Source of the DNA: Bacillota bacterium
GTDB lineage: Bacteria; Bacillota; Clostridia; Acetivibrionales; DSM-1351
DNA length: 64,000 bases
Direction: 5' to 3'
Assembly (NCBI GenBank): GCA_023400235.1
Contig: JAEXFI010000002.1
Coordinates: 62,001 to 126,000, forward strand
In this document: positions 56,190 through 64,000 of the stretch, one piece after another
Numbering within the stretch: the first letter of the stretch is position 1
Layout: every line of letters begins with the position of its first letter
The notes under the pieces: model-generated
Seen by the model: the letters and a program-made list of their open reading frames with translations, nothing else
What the model was told of the DNA's origin: nothing
Databases searched by the model: none
Program-made: the position numbers and the translations under genes

Positions 56190-58223
56190 TTGGAATTACT
56201 AACAATCATCTTATTATTAATGCTTGGACTCATGATATCCAATGTTGTCGGTCACTATATTCCTTCCATCCCTACGGCTCTGACACAAATAGTATTTGGG
56301 GTAATTGTAGCGCTGGGCATAGGAAATTATACTTTTGAAATCGGAGCGGAATGGTTTTTATTATTGTTTGTCGCACCTCTTCTATATAATGATGGCCGAC
56401 ATTTTTCCCGGGAAGAATTATGGGGTATGAGATCTCAGATTTTTGGCAATGCCTTCATCCTTGTCATACTAACCACAATACTCTGCGGCTATGTAATCAA
56501 CCTGCTCATACCGGCCATTCCAATGGCTGTCGCTTTTGCCCTTGCTGCAATTCTTTCTCCCACCGACCCTGTGGCTGTCAATGGCATAGCCAAAAAGATA
56601 AGAGTACCCGAAAAGGTCATGTCGCTGGTGAGGGGAGAATCACTTATAAATGATGCCTCAGGACTTGTTGCCTTTAAATATGCCATAGCCGCTGCAGTCA
56701 CGGGATATTTCTCACTCAGGGAAGCGTTGTTGGACTTTTCCTATACATTTCTAGCGGGGGCTGCTGCAGGTATATTCCTGGGCTTGCTGATAACCTTCGT
56801 CCGCTTCAGATTGGGCAAGAGCGGAATAAATGATCCTGTGTTTCATTCGCTGCTGCAGATTATGACTCCGTTTGGCATCTATATTGTTACCGAGCATACT
56901 CTGCATGCTTCGGGAGTGATTGCCGTTGTGGCTGCCGGAATAATTCACTCCATTGTCAGGGAACATACCGAGACACATATGGCTGAAGAACAACTGCTCA
57001 CAGAAAACACCTGGTCTATTGTATTGTTTGTCCTAAACGGATTTGTATTCATTTTATTGGGGATGGATATTCCTTCTGCAATGCTGGACACCATTTCCAG
57101 CCCTGAGCTGGGAAATTGGCTGGCTTTTGGCTATGTGGCGGTTATTGGATTTACCGTTCTCGCTGTTCGTTTTTTATGGTCCTTTGGAAGTAGAGCTTTT
57201 GATTTTTATTTGAGGAAAAGAAGCGGCGCAAAAAAACCTGATATGAGGGAAGCCCTTATCACAACGCTTGCAGGTGTCCGCGGTGCTGTAACCATGGCGG
57301 GTGTCCTCACGGTACCGGCTTTTTTAGGAAACGGAGAGACTTTTCCGGCACGTTCGCTGCTTATTTTCATTGCTGCCGGAGTAATTCTGCTGCTATTAAT
57401 TCTTGCGACGGTTTTCTTACCACTGCTCTGCAAAAGGGAAGGGCCTGCCGGAGGTGCTGAGGAGCGTGCAGCGCTGACCGGAGCAAAAAATAAGCTTCTG
57501 ATGTCGGCAATTAAAAAAATCAAAGCCGAAACAAGTACGGAAAATGAGTTTGCTGCCTTGGAGCTGATAAACGAATACACGCATAGCTTTCAGAGGAATC
57601 TTTCTCAACAGAAAGCCCAGGAACAGCATGCCGGGAATTACAACCGGAAAACAAATGAGGCCCACCTGCTGGCTTTAAACCTGCAGAGAAAATTTATTAA
57701 AAATCTTTGGGTCAATAATGAAATAGATTTAAAGGTTTTTGACACTCTGACACGTTTTCTTGATTACCGTGAAGGGGCCTTGGATAATAATTTACGTTTG
57801 GGAACCATATTTTTCTTAAAACGGGCTATGCGTGAAATCGGCCGGCTGGGTGGCAAGCAGCACAGGAATAAGGGTGCGGGCCTGGACGAACTTCATATTG
57901 TCAGGGACATACAGATGAGAGCTATGGCAGAAGCTGTCAAAGGTTTGGAGGAGTATGCGAAAACCCAGGGGCAGCCGGAGTATGTCTATGCAGTGCTGCT
58001 GGATTATGAGAAACTGCTGCAGGCTTTCAAACGTACAGGAGACCGCTATAATGACAAGCTCGAAAGGCAAAAGGAAGAATTGCGTTTCAAGGTATTGGAT
58101 GCCGAACGCTCTGAAATACGCAGAATGTATGAAACAGGTGAAATTAATGCGGATCAGGAGAAGGAACTGAGGAGATTTGCAAACCATATTGAGAGTATTG
58201 TTTTGTATGAGCATAATGAGTAA
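56190..58223 (+). CDS. CPA1-type Na+/H+ antiporter
   Basis: A 677-aa transporter with about 12 helices in the first 420 residues, followed by a 250-residue charged, helical cytoplasmic domain. The ion-binding region LSPTDPVAVNGIAKK and GESLINDASGLV are the NhaP/NhaG signatures. TTG at 56190 is the start, with CGGAGG eight bases upstream; no ATG is better placed. It would exchange Na+ or K+ for protons and help pH homeostasis. Confidence 0.9.
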   Translation: MELLTIILLLMLGLMISNVVGHYIPSIPTALTQIVFGVIVALGIGNYTFEIGAEWFLLLFVAPLLYNDGRHFSREELWGMRSQIFGNAFILVILTTILCGYVINLLIPAIPMAVAFALAAILSPTDPVAVNGIAKKIRVPEKVMSLVRGESLINDASGLVAFKYAIAAAVTGYFSLREALLDFSYTFLAGAAAGIFLGLLITFVRFRLGKSGINDPVFHSLLQIMTPFGIYIVTEHTLHASGVIAVVAAGIIHSIVREHTETHMAEEQLLTENTWSIVLFVLNGFVFILLGMDIPSAMLDTISSPELGNWLAFGYVAVIGFTVLAVRFLWSFGSRAFDFYLRKRSGAKKPDMREALITTLAGVRGAVTMAGVLTVPAFLGNGETFPARSLLIFIAAGVILLLLILATVFLPLLCKREGPAGGAEERAALTGAKNKLLMSAIKKIKAETSTENEFAALELINEYTHSFQRNLSQQKAQEQHAGNYNRKTNEAHLLALNLQRKFIKNLWVNNEIDLKVFDTLTRFLDYREGALDNNLRLGTIFFLKRAMREIGRLGGKQHRNKGAGLDELHIVRDIQMRAMAEAVKGLEEYAKTQGQPEYVYAVLLDYEKLLQAFKRTGDRYNDKLERQKEELRFKVLDAERSEIRRMYETGEINADQEKELRRFANHIESIVLYEHNE

Positions 58224-58362
58224 TAGTTAAAATGGAGTTTTCATAAGACAATCCGCCTATGCCAATGCATTGGCGGAGAAATCACTAGAGAAGAGGGGGA
58301 AATTTGCTGCTGTGCTGGCCGGAGTTGTCGTAGAAGTCATCTGTCTTTTCGCAAGATAAAAT

Positions 58363-59424
58363 TCAGCACCTGGCGCAGTACTGCACTATCAGTTGCTGAA
58401 ATTCCCCATTGGAATGCAGAAACCCGTATTTGGGATCGTTTTCCACCTCTGCAAGCAGTGCCGGCAGCATTTTTTTGCCTGGCGTTGTTTGATTTTCTTT
58501 GACGGCAATATGACAGTACAGAGGGGATTTTTTAATATCCCAGGGCGTAAATACAGCGGCAAATATGGACTTTAGAATTGATATGCTCTCCTGGACATTT
58601 TCTTCGTGTACGGCAACCTGGAGAGGGGCTACAAAGGAGCAATACTCCCACAGGCCAAATAGCCTGGCGGTCTCGCCGGAAATCTCAGCCAGACGGGCCG
58701 CGTTCTCAGTTCTGCCTTCCTTCAGAGCAATTTCTGCCAGACTTGTTAAAATGCTTTGGATTTCATTACTTTCCAGCAGCAATAATTTGCGTTCCAGCAG
58801 CTCTGCAGCTTCCGTCAGCTTTCCCTGGCTGCTCCATAGATTTGCCTGAAGCTGCATTTTATCAATAGAGCTTCTCTCCGGCAGCAAGTCCAGCATTTCC
58901 TGTGCTTTGTCATATTCCTCCAGGCCCATGTATTTGGAGGCCAGCATGAAGGTTGCCTTATTCCGAATCTTTTCATCCTCACTTCCTGCTGCACGCTTAT
59001 ACAAGTCTATAATCTGACTGCTGTATTTTTCCTTGCGTGGGTCAGTTATACCGGAAAGCATCAACGCACCGTCCAGCAGAAGTGCGGTGGTGTGGAGCAG
59101 CATACCGCAGCCCGGATATTTTTGTGTTTTATCAACAACCATGGTAAAGCCGCTTTCAAAACCATTTGCACCGATGGTATCCATAACTTCCTTGCAGAAG
59201 TGGCTGATTTCCTTCTCAGAAAGCCCTTCGTCAAAGCACAGCAAGGTGTTCAAATCTGTTTTCAGCAGCCGGGCCAGAGGGGGGAGCAATGAAATATCCG
59301 GGTAGGTAGTTCCTTTTTCCCACTTGTTTACAGCGGGTGTGGACACTCCAAGGTACTCGGCTATTTGCTCCTGTGTTAAGCCAAGCTCTTTTCTTTTTTC
59401 TCGAATTATCATATTCATCTGCAT
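58363..59424 (-). CDS. XRE-family regulator with helical-repeat C-terminus
   Basis: A 353-aa protein. The N-terminal Cro/C1 helix-turn-helix (IREKRKELGLTQEQIAEYLGVSTPAVNKWEKG) binds DNA. The remaining 280 residues are alpha-helical TPR-like repeats, as in RRNPP-type or related sensors, so a peptide or protein signal is possible. Several Met codons cluster at the start (59433, 59424, 59418, 59412) and the ribosome site is weak, so the exact start is uncertain. Confidence 0.82.
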   Translation of the reverse strand: MQMNMIIREKRKELGLTQEQIAEYLGVSTPAVNKWEKGTTYPDISLLPPLARLLKTDLNTLLCFDEGLSEKEISHFCKEVMDTIGANGFESGFTMVVDKTQKYPGCGMLLHTTALLLDGALMLSGITDPRKEKYSSQIIDLYKRAAGSEDEKIRNKATFMLASKYMGLEEYDKAQEMLDLLPERSSIDKMQLQANLWSSQGKLTEAAELLERKLLLLESNEIQSILTSLAEIALKEGRTENAARLAEISGETARLFGLWEYCSFVAPLQVAVHEENVQESISILKSIFAAVFTPWDIKKSPLYCHIAVKENQTTPGKKMLPALLAEVENDPKYGFLHSNGEFQQLIVQYCARC

Positions 59425-59669
59425 TATAATCATCACCCAATCTCATATTAAGAAAGCTGTTGCTTTGAGTACATTTTATCAGACTGACCCTGATTCAACA
59501 ATTGGCGGGTTGTTAAATTAAAGGACATAAAATTTAATCACAGGTTAATTTCTGATATATCAAGTTTTTAAGCTAACCTGTTGTTGCCGCATTTTCAACA
59601 ACAGATATTGGCATTTAAATACAATAAAGATATAATATACTAAAATCTTATTTAAGGGGAGGCGTATTT

Positions 59670-60596
59670 ATGGACAAATATTTATCAAGTAAGGAAATCC
59701 TGCAATATAGCGAAAAGCCCATAATTAAAGCCGTTACCCTTGCCTATTTCTCAGGCACCGGCGGAACAGAAGCCATAGTCCGCTGTGTTGAAGCGCAGCT
59801 TATAAGAGCCGGCATAAAAGTAAACAGCGTGGACATCCCTTTTTGTACAATACCTGTGAAGGAAATAGATTCAGACCTGCTTATTATTTTTTCTCCGGTA
59901 TACGCCTTCAGACTTGCTTCTGTAGTAGAGCGGTGGGCAAGAAATTTGCCCTGTGCAAAAAATACATCAGCCGCGGTTATCTCGGTTTCAGGCGGTGGAG
60001 AAATTTCTCCTAACACGGCTTGTCGCGCGTACTGCAAGCGCTTGCTGACTAGAAAGGGATATAGTGTTGTATATGAAAAAATGCTTGTTATGCCGTCTAA
60101 TTTTGTTATTCAAGCTGAGCACAATATAAATCTGAGACTGATTAGTGCAATGCCGCGAAAGGCAGAGCAAATGGTTAAAGAAATCTTATCCGGCAAAGTC
60201 AGCCTGAAGAAGCCCAAACCATGGGATTATGCTTTAGCCTTCTTCGGTCGGGCAGAGCATTTTGGCGCAAGAATTTTCGGCTTTTCCCTCCGGGCATCAG
60301 AGACCTGCACAAATTGCGGACTGTGTGAAAGAAAATGTCCGGTGAAAAATATTAAATTGGTAAATGGTGTGCCAAGCTTTGGCCTCCGTTGTATCCTATG
60401 CTTGAAATGTGTCTACCGTTGTCCTCAGCGTGCCGTTTCACCCAGGCTTTTAAGGTTCTCCGTATTCAAAAACGGTTATGACCTGGAAGGAATGAGCAAG
60501 GAGGCAAAAGGCCTGTGTGGCATGGAAAGTGAATTTCCAAAGAGCATTTTCTGGCAGGGTGTCATTGATTACCTGAAGTCAAATACTATCGGCTGA
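59670..60596 (+). CDS. EFR1 family ferredoxin (flavodoxin-ferredoxin fusion)
   Basis: A 308-aa cytoplasmic electron carrier. The N-terminal half is a flavodoxin-like fold (AYFSGTGGTEA binds the FMN phosphate; FSPVYAFR follows). The C-terminal half carries two 4Fe-4S motifs, CTNCGLCERKCP and CILCLKCVYRCP. The partner enzyme is unknown. GGGGAGG precedes the ATG. The spacing to the divergent XRE regulator allows regulation by it, which is not shown by sequence. Confidence 0.88.
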   Translation: MDKYLSSKEILQYSEKPIIKAVTLAYFSGTGGTEAIVRCVEAQLIRAGIKVNSVDIPFCTIPVKEIDSDLLIIFSPVYAFRLASVVERWARNLPCAKNTSAAVISVSGGGEISPNTACRAYCKRLLTRKGYSVVYEKMLVMPSNFVIQAEHNINLRLISAMPRKAEQMVKEILSGKVSLKKPKPWDYALAFFGRAEHFGARIFGFSLRASETCTNCGLCERKCPVKNIKLVNGVPSFGLRCILCLKCVYRCPQRAVSPRLLRFSVFKNGYDLEGMSKEAKGLCGMESEFPKSIFWQGVIDYLKSNTIG

Positions 60597-60948
60597 AACT
60601 GATAGTTTGGGTTTGAGGCTAATGCCTCCTAAAGTACGGACTTCTTAAGCCCCAAACCGCTAGACCTTTAAACAAGTGCTGAAAGCGCATATTCGCCTGG
60701 AAGTCGAAGGCTTCAACCGTAATTGACTTTATGATGGGCATGCCGGGCTTTGAAATGGAGGGTGAAAATTTCACCGGAAGTAAGTCTTTTACATTAATTT
60801 GCTTTATTTATTGGTGTATGATATAATTAACTTGTAATTTTGTTTTTTTAACTGCTTGACTCTGATATGTGATTTAGAATTTATAGAGCGGGAAACTCAA
60901 CTTTATGAGTTTGCTGCTCTTTCTGTTTACGGACAAAGAAAAGCGGAT
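60597..60948. other. intergenic region with promoter and leader hairpin
   Basis: GTTTGGG and CCCCAAAC arms at about 60605-60655 may end the ferredoxin transcript. Further on, AGAGC...AAACTCA pairs with TGAGTTT...GCTCT (about 60885-60920), a hairpin at the 5' side of the TPR-gene leader. No supported gene is present. Confidence 0.5.
60799..60827 (+). promoter_or_regulatory. promoter of the TPR-protein gene
   Basis: TTGCTT (60799-60804) and TATAAT (60822-60827, preceded by TGA as an extended -10) are 17 bases apart. Transcription from here gives a leader of about 225 nt containing copy 2 of the repeated element. Confidence 0.65.
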
Positions 60949-61057
60949 AGCGTGAAAGATACATGTGGTAAGTCAAGGTTGATTTCGCGCAGCAAAAGCC
61001 ACTACGTGTCTTTTATTACTATTTGTGTACGCGCTATGCGCGTAGATGGGAGATAAA
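60949..61057 (+). ncRNA. structured 5' leader, copy 2 of a repeated cis-RNA element
   Basis: This copy matches 10171-10279 gaplessly. The same helices form: 60953-60968 with 60999-61015; an inner hairpin shifted by one base; the competing 8-bp helix 60950-60957/60983-60990; and a 7-bp hairpin 61028-61034/61038-61044 before the GGGAG site. The differences CAC to CGC and TTTC to TTTT keep pairing through G-U, and an A-to-G change at the last hairpin adds a pair. Confidence 0.65.
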
Positions 61058-61627
61058 ATGAGTAATGTAAATTTACAGGATTTGGTTGATAGAGCAGGGA
61101 ATATGGCTTTGAACAATATCTGGGGTGAGAACTCTTACAAGATAAATATGGACATATTGAAGCTGGACCCTAATAATTGTGCAGCATATACAAGACTGGC
61201 GAAATACTACAAGCTTGACGACAATATGGAAGAGGCCAGAAATATGTACCTGAGAGCCTTGGAGATTAACCCCAACAACCGGGGAGCAATCAATAATCTC
61301 AATGAGATTGAAAAAGAGCAGAAGGAAAACGATGAAGTAAACCAAATGAAAACAATTGGTGATTTACTCAAAGCCGGAAAGAATTCTGTTGTAAAAGGGA
61401 AATATAAGATGGCAGTGAAGCTTTTTGAAAGAGCCTTCGGCATGGAACCTTCGGTAAAGCATGCTGTAAGCTTGGCTGGAGCGTGTGAAAAAGCTGGAAG
61501 GTATGACAGAATAGAAGTAATATATAAGCAGCTTCTTAGTGAACACTCCCAGCAGAACGATATTGAGGCTATTAAAAGTGAATTCAAGACCCTGCAGGTA
61601 TATTCCAAACTCGGTAAAAAGGGATGA
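61058..61627 (+). CDS. TPR-repeat protein
   Basis: A soluble 189-aa protein with about three or four tetratricopeptide repeats (for example NCAAYTRLAKYYKLDDNMEEA, then ALEINPNNRGAI, and a later pair around GKYKMAVKLFERAFGMEP). It has a scaffold-type fold with no catalytic motif. The ATG at 61058 has GGGAG five bases upstream, identical in layout to the ABC-F gene. It may be co-transcribed with the helicase gene 163 bases downstream. Confidence 0.8.
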   Translation: MSNVNLQDLVDRAGNMALNNIWGENSYKINMDILKLDPNNCAAYTRLAKYYKLDDNMEEARNMYLRALEINPNNRGAINNLNEIEKEQKENDEVNQMKTIGDLLKAGKNSVVKGKYKMAVKLFERAFGMEPSVKHAVSLAGACEKAGRYDRIEVIYKQLLSEHSQQNDIEAIKSEFKTLQVYSKLGKKG

Positions 61628-61790
61628 GGCGGAATTCTTACCTAAACAGGACAGCTAAGTAATTATAAGACAAAAAGCAAAAAGATCAAAAATAAGAGCG
61701 AATAAGAAATTAGAACAGAAACAAATTAAGAATAGATAAGTTGATAGAACAGTTAAAGGTGTTTAATCACTTGAGAATGGAGAAAAAGAA

Positions 61791-62921
61791 TTGAGATTTG
61801 AAGAACTGAACATAATAGCACCTATCATGAAGTCTTTAAAGGCTGTAGGATATGAAGCGCCTACTCCTATACAGGAACAAGCCATACCCGCCATACTGGC
61901 AGGAAGAGACCTTCTGGGTTGTGCTCAAACAGGAACGGGAAAGACTGCTGCATTTACAATTCCACTGCTGCAGATACTAAAAAGAGACAAGGCGGCAGAA
62001 AAAAGCCAGGGTGCAATTAAGGCACTGATACTGGTTCCTACAAGGGAACTGGCGGTTCAGATTGGAGACAGTCTTTCTGCTTACGGCAGATTTACAGGAA
62101 TAAGACATACTGTTATTTTCGGCGGAGTTTCCCAGGCACCTCAGACAAAGGTGTTAAAGGACGGAGTTGAAATCCTTGTCGCCACTCCCGGCAGATTGCT
62201 GGATTTGATGGGGCAGGGCTTTATCAGACTGGATCAGATAAAGTTTTTTGTATTGGATGAGGCAGATCGTATGCTTGACATGGGCTTTCTGCGCGATGTA
62301 AAAAAAATAATGGCAAAGCTGCCTGAGTCGAAGCAAATGCTGTTGTTCTCAGCCACCATGCCGCCTGAGATTCAATCAATGGCGGATAATATTTTATCAA
62401 ACCCGGTCAAGGTGGAAGTGACTCCGGTTTCCTCCACTGTGGACACAATTGAGCAGTCGGTATACTTCGTTGAAAAGAAAGAGAAGAAAGCTTTGCTTAT
62501 AAAACTTCTTAAAAACAAGTCGGTTGATTCAGTGCTTGTATTTACAAGGACCAAGCATGGTGCTGACAATGTTGTGAGAAATCTCACTAAGGCAAGGATA
62601 ACAGCACAGGCTATTCATGGAGACAAATCACAGGTAGCCAGGCAGAATGCCTTGAATAATTTCAAGTCAAAGAATACAAGAGTTCTTGTGGCTACTGATA
62701 TTGCAGCAAGAGGAATAGATATAAAGGAACTGTCCCACGTTATAAATTTTGACCTGCCGAATATGCCGGAAACCTATGTGCACCGAATCGGTAGAACCGG
62801 AAGAGCCGGAATGGGAGGCACTGCCTTGTCCTTTTGTGACAATGAGGAGAAGGAATATCTGAGGGATATACAAAAGCTCATATCCAAGCAGATTCCGGTT
62901 ATAGAAGAGCTGCCCGTTTAA
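61791..62921 (+). CDS. DEAD-box RNA helicase
   Basis: An ATP-dependent RNA helicase of 376 aa, essentially the two RecA domains with almost no tail (RhlE/CshB-like). Q motif TPIQEQAIP, motif I AQTGTGKT, Ia PTRELA, II DEAD, III SAT and VI HRIGRTGRAG are intact. The start is TTG at 61791, with GGAG eight bases upstream; an upstream five-codon ATG frame ends across it (TTGA overlap). Likely roles are ribosome assembly or RNA turnover in the cold. Confidence 0.92.
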   Translation: MRFEELNIIAPIMKSLKAVGYEAPTPIQEQAIPAILAGRDLLGCAQTGTGKTAAFTIPLLQILKRDKAAEKSQGAIKALILVPTRELAVQIGDSLSAYGRFTGIRHTVIFGGVSQAPQTKVLKDGVEILVATPGRLLDLMGQGFIRLDQIKFFVLDEADRMLDMGFLRDVKKIMAKLPESKQMLLFSATMPPEIQSMADNILSNPVKVEVTPVSSTVDTIEQSVYFVEKKEKKALLIKLLKNKSVDSVLVFTRTKHGADNVVRNLTKARITAQAIHGDKSQVARQNALNNFKSKNTRVLVATDIAARGIDIKELSHVINFDLPNMPETYVHRIGRTGRAGMGGTALSFCDNEEKEYLRDIQKLISKQIPVIEELPV

Positions 62922-62984
62922 GGTGAAAGCGCAATATGACAAAGTGGCTGCAATTAAAATTAATATATTATATGGGAGGTGTCG

Positions 62985-63503
62985 TTGATACAAACAAACA
63001 GATTGCAAATGAATGAGGAAATAAAGGATAAGGAAATCCGTCTTATTGATAGTGACGGTGCCATGCTGGGTATTTTTTCCGTACAGGAGGCCCAGAAAAT
63101 GGCCGATGAAAAAAATCTGGATTTGGTAAAAATTGTTGCAAATGCCAAACCGCCGGTGTGCAAGATTACCGATTACAGTAAGAGTATTTTTGAACAGGCA
63201 AAAAAAGAGAAGCTGGCAAAAAAGAACCAGAAGGTTGTCACTCTTAAGGAGGTACGGCTATCTGCGAAGATTGAAGACCATGATTTCAATTTCAAGGTGA
63301 AAAGTGCAGGCAAGTTTTTAGCCGAAGGTCACAAGCTCAAGGTCAGTATTAGGTTTAAGGGCAGGGAAATGAGATATACCCTGCAGGGCCAGGAGGTTAT
63401 GGCAAAATTTGCAGAAGTCATGAAAGACGTTGGTATTGTTGAAAAGCAGTCCAAGCTTGAAGGAAGGCTTATGATAATGATAATGAGTCCCAAAAAACCT
63501 TGA
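62985..63503 (+). CDS. infC: translation initiation factor IF-3-like protein
   Basis: A 172-aa protein with both IF3 domains: N-terminal (MNEEIKDKEIRLIDSDG, NAKPPVCKITDY) and C-terminal (KEVRLSAKIEDHDF, IRFKGREM, KLEGRLMIMIMSPKK). The start is the TTG at 62985, five bases after GGGAGG; the GTG at 62979 overlaps that site. Rare starts are typical of infC. It lacks the usual rpmI-rplT followers, and DYSKSIFEQ departs from the common DYGKYKYEQ, so it may be a second, specialised IF3. Confidence 0.88.
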   Translation: MIQTNRLQMNEEIKDKEIRLIDSDGAMLGIFSVQEAQKMADEKNLDLVKIVANAKPPVCKITDYSKSIFEQAKKEKLAKKNQKVVTLKEVRLSAKIEDHDFNFKVKSAGKFLAEGHKLKVSIRFKGREMRYTLQGQEVMAKFAEVMKDVGIVEKQSKLEGRLMIMIMSPKKP

Positions 63504-63657
63504 TAGTATTTATTGCATTGATTGGATTAATGTGGTATAGTCAAGAGGGCTTACTAAATATTAATATGGATTTATTTTTTTTAAAGCAACTCTCTTTATT
63601 TTTTGGAGCGTGAAGTTAAGAATGATTAGGTCCGAATAATAAAGGAGGTGTATAGAT

Positions 63658-63858
63658 ATGGCAGATAAAGTTATAACTTGCAAGGATTGCAGTGCTGAAT
63701 TTGTTTTCACTGAAAACGAACAGGCTTTCTACAAGGAAAAAGGCTTCGATAACGAACCACAGAGATGTCCTGATTGTAGGAGAGCTAGAAAGCAGCAAAG
63801 AAATAACAACGACAGAGGCAACTTCGGTGGAAACAGAAGTTACGGCAACAGATGGTAA
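63658..63858 (+). CDS. small zinc-ribbon protein with Arg/Asn/Gly tail
   Basis: A 66-aa protein. Two CxxC pairs, CKDC (8-11) and CPDC (37-40), make a zinc ribbon of the zf-trcl type (VITCKDCSAEFVFTENEQ, FYKEKGF). The tail is rich in Arg, Asn and Gly (RGNFGGNRSYGNRW), like RNA-binding RGG segments. AAAGGAGGTG eight bases upstream is a near-perfect ribosome site, suggesting high expression. It follows the IF3-like gene. Confidence 0.88.
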   Translation: MADKVITCKDCSAEFVFTENEQAFYKEKGFDNEPQRCPDCRRARKQQRNNNDRGNFGGNRSYGNRW

Positions 63859-63947
63859 TAAAGTAACCGAGCTTATACTGACAACTTCACACCGGTAAGA
63901 CAGGCTTGTAGTGTTGCAGTTAAAGTGGCTTACTAAAAGCGAAAATC

Positions 63948-63984
63948 CAAAGGTATCAAGAATAAAATCTTGGTACCTTTGTTT
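63948..63984 (+). terminator. terminator after the zinc-ribbon gene
   Basis: A 13-bp stem with one G-U pair (CAAAGGTATCAAG at 63948-63960 with 63969-63981) is followed by T's. Confidence 0.82.
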
Positions 63985-64000
63985 GTTCAGGAGGAATTTT

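Noticed and set aside
60683..60820. In-frame stretch encoding a Met/Gly-rich peptide (MMGMPGFEMEGENF)
   Set aside because: It looks partly coding, but there is no ribosome site, it is short, and I recognise no family; at best a gene remnant.

Overview
The window looks like chromosomal DNA of a mesophilic, anaerobic, low-to-moderate GC clostridium. The indolepyruvate:ferredoxin oxidoreductase, methylglyoxal synthase, ECF folate transporter, EFR1-type ferredoxin, frequent TTG/GTG starts and strong AGGAGG ribosome sites all fit. Gene style resembles the Ruminiclostridium/Hungateiclostridium group, but no rRNA or species marker is present, so this is an inference. No prophage, insertion sequence, CRISPR array or toxin-antitoxin locus was recognised.

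0-13 kb: a surface-display locus on the minus strand (a giant Cna-B/DUF5979-type wall protein with an MPQTG sorting signal, followed by a class B sortase), an NfeD-like protein with flotillin, an ArsR-type regulator with a small membrane protein behind an operator-promoter overlap, an ABC-F ATPase behind a structured leader, a methyltransferase and an orphan P-II protein. 13-26 kb: iorA-iorB-mgsA-paaK (aryl-keto-acid oxidation to CoA thioesters with an interposed methylglyoxal synthase), a MacAB-like efflux system, an S-layer-homology protein, a folate transporter gene behind a THF riboswitch, and a DUF4097 lipoprotein.

26-44 kb: a topoisomerase IV-like pair, phosphatase, cyclophilin, AzlCD, an FAD oxidoreductase, a TagO/WecA-like enzyme, queT with a folded leader, xpt under a guanine riboswitch, and a four-gene BMP-type nucleoside ABC transporter. 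xpt and this transporter form a purine salvage block. 44-54 kb: a small unannotated membrane protein, trpS, mntP, uvrB, lrgAB, a YiiX-like hydrolase, phosphoglucomutase, a metallophosphoesterase and an HD-GYP protein. 54-64 kb: tRNA-Leu(UAG), an AT-rich alpha/beta hydrolase, a Na+/H+ antiporter, an XRE regulator, EFR1 ferredoxin, a TPR protein, and a possible cold-shock/translation set (DEAD-box helicase, stand-alone IF3-like protein, zinc-ribbon protein).

The most unusual signal is non-coding. A 114-nt block ending in the start codon is about 89 percent identical, without gaps, in front of two unrelated genes 51 kb apart (the ABC-F ATPase and the TPR protein). Both copies can form the same competing helices and a hairpin just 5' of the ribosome site. 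I recognise no known riboswitch class in it, so it is the best candidate here for an undescribed cis-regulatory RNA or mobile 5' UTR. Other notable non-coding features are an inverted dispersed terminator-like repeat, a 156-bp element bounded by 14-bp inverted repeats, and a terminator/promoter/SOS-box-like overlap before uvrB.
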